DNA from: Protopterus annectens
Lineage: Eukaryota; Chordata; Ceratodontiformes; Protopteridae
Length of the DNA stretch: 64,000 nucleotides
Assembly: GCF_019279795.1 (NCBI RefSeq)
Contig: NC_056727.1
Coordinates: 1,204,704,722-1,204,768,721 of the forward strand
Direction: 5' to 3'
Part shown: piece by piece, positions 53,239 through 64,000 of the stretch
How the letters are laid out: each line of letters starts with the position of its first letter
How positions within the stretch are numbered: the first letter of the stretch is position 1
Notes under the pieces: generated by a model
Told to the model about the DNA's origin: nothing
What the model saw: the letters and a program-made list of their open reading frames with translations, nothing else
Database searches by the model: none
Translations under genes and position numbers: made by a program

Positions 53239-53650
53239 TACAATATCTTGGAAGCGTCAACCAGATACTAAGGAGGTAGTATGTTTTGGGGGCTGTTGAT
53301 GGATTTCTTTAATATAAGATCTTGGCATGGTCAACCAGATACTAAGGAGTCAGTGTGTTTTGGGAGCTGCTCATGTGCTTTTTTTTTTTAATATAGTATC
53401 CTGGCAGGGTCAACCACATACTAAGATGCAGTGTGTTTTGGAGGCTGTTTTCTTTTTTTTATATACAATATCTTGGAAGGGTCAACTAGACAATAAGAAG
53501 TCATTGTGTTTTGGGGGCTGTTTATTTTTTTAATATAATATCCTGGCAGGGTCAACCAGATACTAAGATGCAGTGTGTTTTGGGGGCTGTTCATTTTCCA
53601 ATATAACACCTTGGCTAGTTCCACCAGATACTGAGGAGGCAGTGTGTTGG

Positions 53651-55310
53651 CAAACCAGTGAAGTGACTTTTTCAGCACTTGTGCTACTAGGGTGTGATTC
53701 TGTTGGGGCGGTATACTGTTGATGCATGTGTGTATATTGTAACCAACTGCTCAGTGTACTTGCCGCTAATGCTTTCTTTCACTACTTTTGTGCACTGGGT
53801 AGATGAATGAGGTGGGTGATTGGAGAACATGTTTTATCTTAGTGCTTATGACTAATCTGGGACTAGTGCTACTCCATGAATGGACTGGATTCATAGTACT
53901 GCCTATGTGCACTCTGTTCTCATGTTTCCTTGCACTACTTTACTTGGACAGTATAGTGAAGGGGTCAGTTGGTGAAATCTTCAATTTTTGGTGCTTGTGT
54001 ACTAGGGCAAATTAGTGAAGTGGTCTTTTCAGCACTTGTGCTAGTAGGGTGTGATTCTGTGAGGAGGGCTGTACTGTTAGTGCATGTGTGTACTGTAATT
54101 GGTTACTCAGTGTACTTGATGGCCACTAATGCTTTGTTTCACTGCATGTGTTCAACTGGACCAACTACTCAAGGGGTTGCTTGGAAAACTGCTTCATTGT
54201 GTACTATCTAACCACTGAAGTGGTCAATTGGATAAATGTTTAATTTCAGTGCATGTGATTACTTTGGGACTGCTTGGGTGTGGTGGGAAATGATTCATTA
54301 TAGTGCTTGTGTATTCTTGGACAGACCACTTAAATGCTCACCTGGGCAAACTGTGTACTTTTACCCTGGAGAAACTTTGTAATTTTACCATTAGAAGAAC
54401 TACAACAGGGAACAGTGAAAGTTGGTTTAAAATGCTTCATTTCACTGCTTCTACTTCTGTGCACTGGGAAAGGAAGGTGAAGTTGTTCATTGGGGAAATG
54501 TCACATTGTAACTGTTTGTGTGTACCAGGGTGGCAAATGTAGTGGTCTATTGGACAACTGTTTCTTTTCCATGCATGTGACTAGTGTGGGACTCTTTGAG
54601 GAATGGGTTTTAATGTTAGTGCATGTGTGCACTGGGTGCTCATGTTTCCTTTCAGTATTTTTTATCTGGAGTTGACTGAAGGAGTCATTTGGGAAAATAT
54701 TTCTTTTTTGGTAATTGTGCGTACTAGGCCAGACCAGTAAAGAGGTCATTTGGGGCAAATGATTATTTTTAGTGTTTGTGCGAATAGCGTTTGAAGCCGA
54801 GGGGGGGGGGGGGTTTACTGTGAGTCATGTGCACTTCATCCGACTAATGAGCGGACTGGATGGCCAAAAATCTAATTTAGGGGATGTGTGCACTGGTACA
54901 TACGAGGGTGTTGGGGGGGCTAATGTCTACTTGAGGTGCTAGTGTGTACTTGTACCAGACTACTTGAGGGAAGAACCAGGTAGTGGTCACTTGAGAAAAA
55001 AAATCTTTTTGTTGCTGAAATATCTACAGAGGTTCTGAATGTGTGAGATATTCCATCTTTGTGCTTGTGTGAAGACTGATTGGCTACTTGGGGGGTGAAC
55101 TGATAATTTTTTGTACTTTTACTACATCATGAAGTAGTTCCTTGTGGAAATGTTATAGTTTTTGTGTTCAGAACAGAGTACTGTAGTGGTTCCTTTGGGA
55201 AATGTTTCTATTGCAATGCATGTCAGACTACTGATGGACAGATTGGGGGAAGTGATTCATTGTAGTGTTTGTGTGTTCTAGACTACTAAACTGCTCACCT
55301 GGAGGAAATC
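53651..55310 (+). repeat. Degenerate minisatellite
   Basis: Motifs such as AGTGCTTGTGTACTAGG, GAAGTGGTCATTTGGGAAA and AGTGCATGTGTGCACTGG recur with variable spacing. A higher-order copy of about 355 bp is seen (53655 and 54010 share CAGCACTTGTGCTA, TAGGGTGTGATTCTGT and CAGTGTACTTG). A G-run of 13 lies at 54801-54813. Open frames here are chance. Confidence 0.7.
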
Positions 55311-56234
55311 AGGGCCGGCTCGTGGAACTGCACTCCTGGTCTACACCCCACTTTTAGAGAGTAAAAAAAAAAAACTAGGAAAACAAAGAAACAAAACAGT
55401 TGAAATGAGACAGCTGGTGGGCATCAAAGAGGATACCCAGAAGTCATTGCGGTTTGAAGCGCAGGAATACTGGTAGAAGATGGACTGCTAGGGTCAGCAG
55501 CCAGTCGGTTGGCAGTGTAGTTTGGGGGATGTGGGGGAAGGGAAAAGAAACAGCATAATTAAAAATAATGAATAGTGATGTGGGATATATATTTATAACA
55601 ATAAATGCAGAGACAGTACATCATTATTTGGAAAACTGAATAGTGGAATCAAAACAAAATACAAAGTCAGACACAACATACTAACTTGCAAAAATCTGAT
55701 TGTAAAATGATACTGTTGTTATTTAGTATATGTACTTGTTTTTGATTGTGATTGTGGAGCATTTCTAACCGGAGTTTCACTAAAGTAGGATTTTCCAGCT
55801 AAACTGTCAGATAAAATGCATTCTACAAATCCCATGTAACATGTGACAAATTACAGGGAGCAAGTACAGGCAACACTTCAGTAAGAGTTAACTGGTCAAA
55901 GACCATACATTTCCAGTGACCCTGATTTTTCATAATGCTCATTTTTGTTAACATAGTTTGAACATGTCCATCACAATTTTTTATAGGGTTAAGTACTGAA
56001 GATTACATGAAATACGCGATACCTTAATCTTAAATTGCTACTAAGAAACATGTGAATAAAATCATGTAAGTCCATTAAAATATTCTGTTTACAGCCTGAG
56101 TAAAATTTCTTAGCTATTTAGCCTAACATGAAGGCCTGAGAATGGGAGTTGGAAGGTTTGCCAAACAGTGCATGTCCAATTACTACTGAGCTTGGATCTA
56201 AATTTCAGGACAGGAGGAGGCTATTGTGCAGAAG
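55311..56234. other. No gene seen; possible hAT end at 55316
   Basis: CAGGGCCGGCTCGTGG at about 55311-55326 resembles a hAT terminal repeat, but I find no partner. The rest is AT-rich and unassigned. Confidence 0.35.
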
Positions 56235-56841
56235 AAAAAGAAGTGTCCCACTGTCAGTAAAGAAAGGCTAGAACAAGGAAACAATACATGGGTCATGTCT
56301 CCTGCTGTGAGCTGTCAATCACCGCAGATAACAGCTCAAATTACCCTTAGCACATTGACAGCTAGGGGCGTTAGGTGTGAAGGAGGAGGGGGGATAAGTT
56401 CAAGAACTACAATTCAGGCATCACAAAAGACTGCAAGTTAGCCTTCCTAAAAAGAAGCAGCAGTAGAAAGCACTTTGAAAGTCTTTTCTGTGGCATTTGC
56501 ACTGTTTGTGTTTTTAGCAGTCATTGAACAGTGAGAAATGTTACTTAAAACTGACTGAAAGACAGCAGTGTATGCCTCTAAAATGAATGCAGTGACAGGA
56601 GCTTGGGAAGAAAGAGGCCTACGTGATGTAATTTTACAGACAAACACTGCATTCTGGGATACCTAGAGGCAGAGTAAATGATCAAGATCACTTCAAGATG
56701 CTAGATCCCATGTGGTCAGATTCTGAAATTACATATAAAAATATTTAAAATCCTGTAAATAGTCCCAGAGTGGTGTTAAAATGTAGGAAACACCAAACCA
56801 TGATGAATTAAACATTTTTTTGAGTCTGTGGATGCGGTTCT
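56235..56841 (+). mobile_element. TTAA MITE, 3' part (Kolobok/T2-like)
   Basis: This matches 52640-53238 over about 600 bp (GTGAGCTGTCAATCAC, AAAGAAGCAGCAGT, GACAGCAGTGTATGC, GTAAATAGTCCCAGAGTGG) and ends GGTTCTCC-TTAA at 56838-56841 or so. The left end is missing. The TTAA joins LTR sequence GGGAAATTGTAGTTGGTGCA. Confidence 0.75.
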
Positions 56842-56883
56842 CCTTAAGGGAAATTGTAGTTGGTGCACAGAGGTATATCTGAA

Positions 56884-56973
<90 letters not shown>

Positions 56974-57060
56974 TTTTCTCACAGTGTACATCCCCACTGG
57001 TGTCAGTGGTGAGGATTGAGGCTCCTTGATCACCGCTCAGAGGAGTGACATCACAACTGC
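56839..57060 (+). repeat. LTR 3' fragment (Gmr1-type family)
   Basis: The fragment continues from the TTAA as in LTR1 and the 3' LTR and ends with ACATCCCCACTGGTGTCAGTG and GGTGAGGATTGAGG, the same end as 41811-41887. A long GT microsatellite interrupts it. Confidence 0.65.
56885..56971. repeat. GT microsatellite
   Basis: About 43 perfect GT units, the longest simple repeat in the window. Confidence 0.97.
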
Positions 57061-57325
57061 TATAACATAAAATAACTTTTTATCTTTTCTTTTAACATAG
57101 TCTTTTCTTCTATTCTTATAATATCCATATTTAATCATATCCATGTTTATTTTATCCACTTCTTTTATATCTTTAGAAAAATCTTCTTTACTTAGTTTTC
57201 CCCATAATTTTTTACTCTTTTACATTTCAAAATTGTATGTTCCTTAGCTTCTTCTTCCTGACAATGTAAACATATTCTGTTACTTTTCTTTTTATATGAC
57301 ATATTTTCTTTTACTGCAATTTGCC

Positions 57326-58330
57326 AGGCTATACCTCATTCCACACATTCCGACCCCAAAATGAGGTTGGGACTAGTAAGGGTGGTTGCGTTTCTATTTT
57401 CATTAAAGACAAGCACCCCTCCAGACTGCTTTGTCAACATGACGGACTAGAACCTCTCCAGGTGCAATTGACAATTGGCAAGACACCCATCTAAGATATA
57501 GCCAGCTGTAGACCCCCCTCATAGCATTTTGCAAAAACACGGCCCCTACTGATTAATACATTAGCAGCAACCTTGTATGCACACAACCTGTGGTGAGAGA
57601 CCTGAGTATACCAGTTGATAACAATCTCACATTTGACTGTCTTGTAGCGGCAGTGGTCAGAAAAGCCTTTTACTTGGTTCGTCTCATAAGTAAAGGGATT
57701 GCATCCAGAAAAATGGAGGTTATTACCTCTCTATACTCCTCCCTCATTAGGCCAATAATTGAGTACAACACCCTGTTTGGTATGTACCGCTCCAAACACC
57801 TGCACCAACTGGAAAGCCCACAGAAATACCTCATTAAGAGAATCCATGGCCTCTAATACCTGTCCTATGTGGACAGGCTCAAATCACTATCACTCTACTC
57901 TGTATCATACAGATTGCTCAGAGATGATCTGGTGTCTCGCCTACAAGGCAATCTCAGACCCTGCTCTACTAGAGATGCTCCATATCTGTAAGTCTAACTC
58001 CTCATGTAGTACCCGATTGAAAGGCTTAAACCTAATATGTGATATTAACAAAACCTGCTGGAGAGACAGGTTTGTCTCCCAGAGGCTGCCCCATCTCTGG
58101 AATAAACTCCCCATACATGTCAAACAAAGTACGTCACTGACCCTCTTCAAGCACAACCTTGATGAGTGGATGGGAAACCACAAATTTGTCCCAGGGGTTC
58201 CACCTGTGTCCCTCATTGACAGGGGCAACAGGTGTTGACTGAGGTTCCTTTTTTGGAGATAAACTCTTGGCTAGGCTTGTAAGGGCCCCAGACCCATTAG
58301 CCTAGTAATCCCTATCATCCTATGATCCTA
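57326..58330 (+). mobile_element. CR1 LINE, copy E (internally deleted)
   Basis: The copy starts inside the endonuclease (GYTSFHTFRPQNE, GGCVSIFIKDKH) and jumps at about 57490-57560 to the RT thumb. ORF2 then reads RDLSIPVDNNLTFD to the end PPVSLIDRG, and the tail has CCTATGAT repeats near 58308-58329. About 2 kb, the whole RT catalytic region, is missing. It sits in the AT-rich LINE. Confidence 0.8.
57590..58238 (+). pseudogene. CR1 ORF2 C-terminus, copy E
   Basis: Two overlapping frames (57590-57856 and 57759-58238) carry the thumb and C-terminal region: RKAFYLVRLISKGIASRKM, SSLIRPIIEYNTLFGMY, then CWRDRFVSQRLPHLWNKLP and FKHNLDEWMGNHKF. The frameshift falls at about 57857. No catalytic domain is present. 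Confidence 0.8.
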
Positions 58331-58438
58331 TGACCAGTCTCCACAAAAACTCTTGACATTCTACTTTCTGATTACACCATTTGCTTCTCAGTTTTAGCTT
58401 TATTTTTTCTTCTATTAGATTTTCCCATGGTTTTACAT

Positions 58439-59990
58439 AGTAATGCCTCCTGCCCCAATAATCACCCCAATCATCAGCCTTCCTCCACATCCTTCTGTCT
58501 CAAGTCCATCCCCACAAGCACTATAAAAAGACTTCTCATCAAACTCAAACCATGTCGCAATGCACCTGACAACCTTCCACCCACCCTCCTCAAACAATCT
58601 GCAGACAGCATTGCCTATCCCATCTCTATTCTTATAAATAGACCCAAACAAGAATCATACGTCCCTTCTACCTGGCACCATGCTTACATCATCCCCTTCC
58701 ACAAAGGTGGCAAAATACTGATACCATCAACTTCAGGCTTATTGCCATCCTTTCCCCTCTTTCTAAAATACTAGAGAAAACAATACAAGCACAATGCATG
58801 GCACACCTAACAATAAACAATCTCCTCTCCCTTATCCAACATGGCTTCCGCCCTGGCCACAGCACCATAACTGCCCTTCTTTCCTTTCTTGAAACTATAA
58901 ACCTCAAATGCGACTCAGGCAAGTTCATATCCACACTATTCCAAGATCTGTCTAAGGCCTTTGACACCATCTCACATACCCTACTTATATCCCAACTCTC
59001 CACCCTACACCTCTCTCCCACCACCATCGTCTGGTTTTCTAGCTACTTGTCCAACCGCCAACAAGCTGTCCAATGGAAAACTTCAACCTCCCCCTTCCTT
59101 CCCACACCCACAGGTGTCCCACAATGTTCTGTTTTTGGCTCTCTTCTATTCAACCTATTCATTAACAACATTCACCTATCCATCCCAGACTCATCTATCA
59201 TCCAGTATGCAGATGATTCAACAATCATCTGCTCAGCCTTCTCCCCCTCCGAGCTTCTAGCAAAAACCCAACTAGCTTTATCCAAAACAGAAACCTGGAT
59301 GCAGTCTGACCATCTGGCACTAAATGCAAATAAAACCAAACTAATGTTTTTTTTCCCCTACCAAAAACCCCATTGACAAATCCACATTCAACATACAGAG
59401 CCAAAACAACACCCTCCTTGAAATTGTTACCAACACCAAGCTTCTTGGCATCATTATTGATGAAGAACTAAAATTTGACACCCACATCCACTCCACAATC
59501 AAGAAAATCCACCAAAAGTTAATTCTCCTCTAGAGGCACAACCACTTCCTAAGCCCCTCTACTCGTCAAACTCTTGCATCCAATTTCCTACTCTCCTCCC
59601 TTATATATGGTGCCCCTCTTTTCACCAATCTCTATCTTGGCCTTCAGTCCAAACTTGAATCCTGCTACCAAAAGTTCTCCAAATTTGCAACCAATTCAAA
59701 AACTCATCCCACCAGTGCCATTTCCGCCTCACCCTCATCTGGCTTGAACTACCCAACTACCTCAGTAACCTACAACTCACCATTGCCCACAAGCTCATCT
59801 TTAAACTTGTCAACTGCCCAGCTCTCGCTACTTCCTTAAAACTTTACATTCCCAACCGCTCACTCAGATCCAAAAAACAAAATCTCCTTCAGGTCCACAA
59901 ACCTGCACGACCTCCTGCCCATCTACTGCTATCCCACTCCTTAACTAAACAGTGGAACTCTCTCCTCACACACCTGTGCAACCTACCTAA
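58439..59990 (+). pseudogene. L2 reverse transcriptase, broken
   Basis: The frame to 58774 has KLKPCRNAPDNLPPTLLKQ, the L2 fingers region, and WHHAYIIPFHKGGK. The frame 58798-59376 has LIQHGFRPGHSTITAL, FQDLSKAFDTISH, GVPQCSVFGSLLFN and the catalytic QYADDSTII (about 59203-59229). Beyond 59376 the frame shifts and has LEIVTNTKLLGIIIDEELKF. YADD is intact. Pro/Thr-rich code and high C on the coding strand set it apart from the AT-rich host element. Confidence 0.8.
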
Positions 59991-60547
59991 CCATACAAAT
60001 TTCAAATCTCAGCTACTCTCTCATCTTTCTTCCAAATGGGAATGTCCTTCTGATGCTCCAACTTAACCCCCCCCTCATTCCACCTTGCACTGACTCATCC
60101 AACTACCGCTACTATTACTTCATCCCACCCAAAATAATCCCTCCCCTACTAAAAACTAATTTTCTCTCTAATATCTATTGTAATATACTCTCCAATCTCA
60201 AATATACTATTACCCGCTCCATACATATTTTCCTAACCTACTAATGGCTAGTAGCTATATATTTTGAAATGTTAAACCTACAATCGAGTTTATAACAAAA
60301 ATATTCACTTTATGTAAATGTTGAAATTTCTGTATTGAATTATATGTCTTTTCATTTTTGTAACATTGTGACAAGCCAATTGCAAATATCATGGAGCTTA
60401 TCTGTAAATGTTTAATTAGCTGCACGAACTATGCACTTTTCTAACATGGGAAATGTAACTTGCAATTATTGTGGAGCTTTTCTCCCCAGGCCTCCACTGA
60501 AAATGGGCTCTTCTTGGCCCATTGGACTTCCCCGGTCATCAAACTTA

Positions 60548-60566
60548 AATAAATAAATAAAATAAA
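60548..60566 (+). repeat. AAAT-repeat tail of L2
   Basis: TAAATAAATAAATAAAATAAA-type repeats end the L2 copy; 17109-17136 is a similar tail. Confidence 0.85.
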
Positions 60567-61640
60567 TAATGTTTTATCATTACATCTTTATACCATACTT
60601 TCTGTCTTTCTGTATCATCAAATTTTATTTTCTACAAAAATATTTTTCTTCATAACATTTTCATTTATACACTTGTTTTCCCTTTTACTCTTTTTTTACT
60701 ACACCCCCAAATTTATCATACTTACATTTATTCAGTTTTACTACTAATCTCTGCACAAATTTAACGAAGCAGCACATACCACGTGGTTAATTCACACTAA
60801 ACCTCCTTCTTCTTTATTTACATACAAAACTCCGCTTTCTACTGGGTTTAATCTAGAGCTCAATATAAATAAAAAATATTTGCAATAATTCCTTTTCAAA
60901 TACTGTTGACCACATAAATACACATATATGTTATTTTCCATCAGTACTTAATTTATCAAATAAGCTTTTTTTCTGAATGATAATTTATATTTTCTCTAGA
61001 GAATTCTACTTACTTTATTTCTAAATTTTATATCTAATACAGAAATTTAATTCATTATAAAATATATGACCCCTATCTTTACTATAAAACCTAAACCTTT
61101 ACTTTTCTGTTAATTTAAAGTCATCCCTATCACCTCTAGGTACTCATTTGTGTGAATTATTACTTCTTTTATCCAAAATGTGTTTTTTTACAGTTAGTAT
61201 GATGTCTTCTGCATATGTTAACAAAACTGGAATTCTTAACCCTTCAGGTGTTATATACCCCACCACCTTCATTTTGTAATTTATTTCACATATTATCACA
61301 TTCATAACTAATGGAAAGAGTATGCAACTCATTGGACATCACTGTTTTATATCTGCATATGTACAAGTACTTCATTATTATATGCTGACATTCATAATTT
61401 CCTTTCTCATTTATATTATATTCTTTCATTACTACCTATACTATTTCATGTCCAATTGTATCAAATGCCTTATTAAGGTATCCTATCATGATTTTGTTTG
61501 CTTTTTCTTTTCTATTCATAATATCATCAACAATTTCTCTAACTATCATAGGAACTGGCACCAATATCCAAAACTACATCAAAGCACTATACGAGCATTT
61601 ATATCATCCACAATTTCTCTATCATAGGAATTGGCAGCAG

Positions 61641-63735
61641 TATCCAAAACTGCACCAAAGCACTATATAAGCATTTATATAGATGCATGGAATCAGGAAT
61701 ACCTGACTGGACTAAATCATCCTCTGTAAGGAAGTATAAACCTGTCTGGTGGACATCTGCAATAAATAAACTCTATAACAAAAGGAAAAAAAATTCTGTC
61801 CAAGACCAAGAAGGAGCAGGTGCCCAAATGGAAGCAATGTGTCCTTAGCCTGAACAAGCAAATAAGAGCACTGTTGAAATCTTTCAAAGCAAACTTCAAG
61901 TCCAAATTGGCCACATCTACTAGAGACAATCATAAGGCGTTCTTCACATATGTCCGCAGTCTCAAAGGAAGCACCCAGATATGTTCAGAACTGTTGGTCA
62001 AGGACACCACATATACAAATGCCATAGATATAGCAAACTTGCTGGCAGACAGATTCAGTGAAAACTTCACCCATCTGTCCCCCATCAGTAAATCAGGGCA
62101 TCCCCCATACTAGCCCCCTTCCCCTTATATCTAGGGAACAGGTCATTACTGCTCTCCATGGGACCTGATAACATCCCAGGCTGCATCCTACGTGAACTCA
62201 GGCAGGAATGTAGAGCACCATTAGGCACCCTATTCAACCAAAGCCTGAGTACTGGCTTTGTCCCAATTGAGTGGAGGACAGCCATTGTCATCCCTTTACA
62301 CAAAGGTGGAGCATCCACTGATCTGGGAAATTATAGATGCATCACCCTAACTAGTCTGAATTTCAAGGCCATGGAACAGATTATCATGAACCTCATTAAC
62401 AAGGCCATTGTCAACCTCCGAACACTTGATCCCACACAGTTTGGCTTCATCAAGGGGAGGTCATGTCTGCTAAATTTGGTCAACTTCTTTGAGATAGTCA
62501 CCAAAGCCATGGATGAGGGGAAGACAGTGCACATTGCCTACCTTGACCTGGCCAAAGCCTTTGACACTATTCCCCACTCAGGCATAATAGATAAACTCAG
62601 CTAGGCATCAATCCATATGTTACTAGATGGGTAGCAAACTGGCCCGCTGATAGAACCCATGTAGTCAAAATAAGGGAAGCCACCTCAAGCAGTAGACCCA
62701 TAACAAGTGGCATACCCGAGGGTTCGGTCTTGGGGCCACTGTTATTTGGGATATACTTTTCTGAGGTGCAGGCCAAAACCAGTGGGCTATGGCTGAGCAA
62801 CTCTGCAGATGACTGCAAGCTGGGTGCTGCCATCAATTCCCCTAGTGATGTGGACATCCTCCAAGAAGGTCTCACCCAAACAAATGACTGGTGCCAGAAT
62901 CATGGCCTCAAGCTTAATACCAAAAAATGCATCATCTTCCCCTTTGAGGAGAGTGACGTCCCCACAAATTATCACAATAACAACAATGTCCTAAGCACAC
63001 AATCAGTTGTGAGGGATTTGGGCACCAAAGTTGATAGCAACCTGACTTTTGACCACCATGTTGCTTCCATTGTACGGAAAGCCTTCTACATGGCCTACCT
63101 CATAAGTAAGGGTTATCGCATCCAGGGACAAGGAGGTCATAACATTCCTGTATTCTTCCCTTATAAGGTCCATTATTGAGTACGACACCCCTTTTGGCAT
63201 GTACCGCGCAAAGCACATGCAGCAGCTGCAGAGACTACAGCAGTTCCTCACCATGAGAATCCAGGGCCTCAAACATCTAACATACACAGATAGGCTAAAA
63301 ACCCTATCCCTCTCCTCAGTTTCATACATACTCCTCAGAGGTGACCTCTGTCTGGCATAAAAGGTGATCACGGACCCCACCTTGATGGGACTGCTGCATA
63401 TCCACAAGTCAAGCTCCATGTGGGTCACCAGCACACAAGGTCTCAACCTGGTCTGTGACATCAACAAGACTTGTTGGCAGGACAGATTTGTGTCCCAGAG
63501 ACTCCCCCATCTATGAAATAGACTTCCTTTCCACATCAAGCAGAGTACTTCTTTACTCCTTTTTAAGCACAACCTGGATAACTGGATGGGGAACAGAAAA
63601 TATACCCCTGGGATTCCACCAGTGTCCCTGCTGGACAGGGGCATCAGCTGCTGATTTGTCTAAATATGGGCTAAACTCTTGGCTAGGCTAAGGGCCTCAG
63701 GGCCTATAATAGAGCAGTAACCTCCTATGATCCTA
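61641..63735 (+). mobile_element. CR1 LINE, copy F (5' truncated)
   Basis: The copy begins in the linker near 61641 and ends with a short CCTATGATCCTA tail at about 63724-63735. It is the inverted counterpart of copy D1, sharing the 80-bp duplicated stretch at its 5' side (61545-61670) and the flanking AT-rich LINE fragment. Together they form a roughly 3.1-kb inverted duplication with 42722-45932. Confidence 0.82.
61690..63644 (+). pseudogene. CR1 ORF2 C-terminal half, copy F
   Basis: Pieces include PKWKQCVLSLNKQIRALLKS (61820), GPDNIPGCILRELRQE (62158), IPLHKGGASTDLGNYRCI, GFIKGRSCLLNL, AYLDLAKAFDTIPH, then after a frameshift near 62600 GPLLFGIYFSEVQ and NSADDCKLGAA (FADD reads SADD, 62798-62809). 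The thumb RDLGTKVDSNLTFDHHV follows, with stops to the end at 63652. Frameshifts at 62600 and 63115 inactivate it. Confidence 0.82.
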
Positions 63736-64000
63736 ATTATTGACAAACCTTCCCCTTTATACTACATATAGTATCTTCCATAATATTTTCCATTTTAGTT
63801 TCAAAGTTCTTTTGAATTATTTTCATAAAGCTCTTATAATCACTATTATTCAATACTATTGATCTCTAGTATTTAATTTTCTGTCTAACTTCTTCCATAT
63901 GGATTTAAGTATTCTTTATACACAAAACCTTCATTTACATTTAACCATTTGTTCACAATCTTTAATATATATGTGTGTGTGTATATATGTATATATATAT
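63736..64000. repeat. AT-rich sequence ending in a TA/GT simple repeat
   Basis: The composition matches the AT-rich LINE, but I see no protein motif. Bases 63965-64000 are TA/GT dinucleotide repeats cut by the window end. Confidence 0.5.

Larger units (their letters stand above)
50940..53650 (+). repeat. Minisatellite of about 76 bp, interrupted twice
   Basis: The unit reads about TATAATATCCTGGCAGGG, TCAACCAGATACTAAGGAGG, CAGTATGTTTTGGGGGCTG and a T-run. About seven units lie at 50940-51430, one or two at 52205-52302 and five or six at 53238-53650. The T-rich spacers vary most. Insertions at 51430-52200 and 52303-53238 split the array. Confidence 0.88.
58439..60570 (+). mobile_element. L2-clade LINE, 5' truncated
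   Basis: The copy carries the RT of ORF2 and a 3' UTR that ends CCAGGCCTCCACTGAAAATG, GGGCTCTTC, GGACTTCCCCGG and AAAT repeats (60548-60566), an L2-like tail. The flanks GTTTTACAT (58430-58438) and GTTTTATCAT (60571-60580) look like a target duplication with one base inserted. It lies in the AT-rich LINE. Frameshifts occur at 58770 and after 59376. Confidence 0.8.
57075..64000 (-). mobile_element. AT-rich LINE (family unknown), host of three nested LINE copies
   Basis: Minus-strand pieces lie at 63745-64000, 61640-60581, 58438-58331 and 57325-57075, separated by CR1-F, L2 and CR1-E. The RT piece includes VVGYITPEGLRIPVL and TYAEDIILTV (YADD reads YAED here), and matches 44876-45932. The most C-terminal piece has RICLHCQEEEAKEHTILKC, a Cys-Cys-His-Cys motif seen at the C-terminus of many non-LTR elements. 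Beyond 63745 the assignment rests on base composition. It is old and dead. Confidence 0.55.

Noticed and set aside
50940..53650. A CRISPR array
   Set aside because: The units are about 76 bp with conserved sequence throughout and no distinct spacers, and the organism appears to be a eukaryote. It is a minisatellite.
55311..55326. A complete hAT transposon
   Set aside because: Only one possible terminal repeat is seen, with no partner and no 8-bp duplication.
1..64000. A host protein-coding gene
   Set aside because: All convincing coding similarity is to retrotransposons. Small exons in unassigned stretches (15723-19489, 48871-50935) cannot be excluded by eye.

Overview
The window reads as repeat-dense intergenic DNA from a vertebrate with a large, transposon-rich genome. 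I see no host gene, rRNA or functional tRNA. The mix is CR1 and L2 LINEs, an intact-looking DIRS element, Penelope-like elements (PLEs) with hammerhead-ribozyme-like ends, a Gmr1-type Ty3 element, and TTAA-flanked MITEs resembling the Kolobok/T2 group of frogs. This suggests an amphibian (caecilian, salamander or frog), with lungfish or another large-genome vertebrate possible. That assignment is an inference from repeat content only.

Layout. 1-3500: 5' part of a CR1 LINE on the minus strand. 4372-5257: CR1 3' fragment split by a tRNA-derived SINE that carries a CR1-like tail. 5650-15710: a minus-strand PLE with two 775-bp direct pseudo-LTRs and a 12-bp target duplication; its left pseudo-LTR is split by a complete DIRS element (5955-11078), and the right pseudo-LTR preserves the empty site. 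15723-19490: mostly unassigned, with an L2 tail, a SINE-like core and a TA/CA microsatellite. 19490-23497: CR1 copy B. 23500-34140: an LTR split by a near full-length CR1 (copy C), itself split between ORF1 and ORF2 by a head-to-head PLE pair (26378-30809) with a 14-bp target duplication. 34158-35940: a second LTR, a TTAA MITE fragment and an inverted LTR-end segment. 36176-40459: the body of a Ty3 element with integrase upstream of reverse transcriptase and a SCAN-like capsid, followed by a probable 3' LTR (40552-41887). 42340-42700: PLE remnant with the best hammerhead candidate. 42722-48870: two minus-strand CR1 copies separated by an AT-rich LINE fragment, with a hAT-like MITE nested in the second. 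48871-55310: a duplicated unassigned sequence, a 76-bp minisatellite interrupted by two MITE-like elements, then a degenerate minisatellite. 56235-57060: MITE and LTR fragments. 57075-64000: an old AT-rich LINE on the minus strand that received two CR1 insertions and one L2 insertion.

How the parts relate. The coding sequences are retrotransposon genes: CR1 ORF1 (SGNH esterase) and ORF2 (endonuclease plus reverse transcriptase), PLE reverse transcriptase plus GIY-YIG endonuclease, DIRS gag, RT-RNase H and tyrosine recombinase, and Gmr1-type gag-int-RT-RNase H. Nearly all are broken by stops or frameshifts; the DIRS RT-RNase H and recombinase frames are the exception. Nesting gives relative ages: LTR1 before CR1-C before PLE-1; PLE-2 before DIRS; AT-rich LINE before CR1-E, CR1-F and L2; CR1-D2 before the hAT-like MITE; minisatellite before its two insertions. 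All boundaries were read by eye from sequence comparisons within the window.
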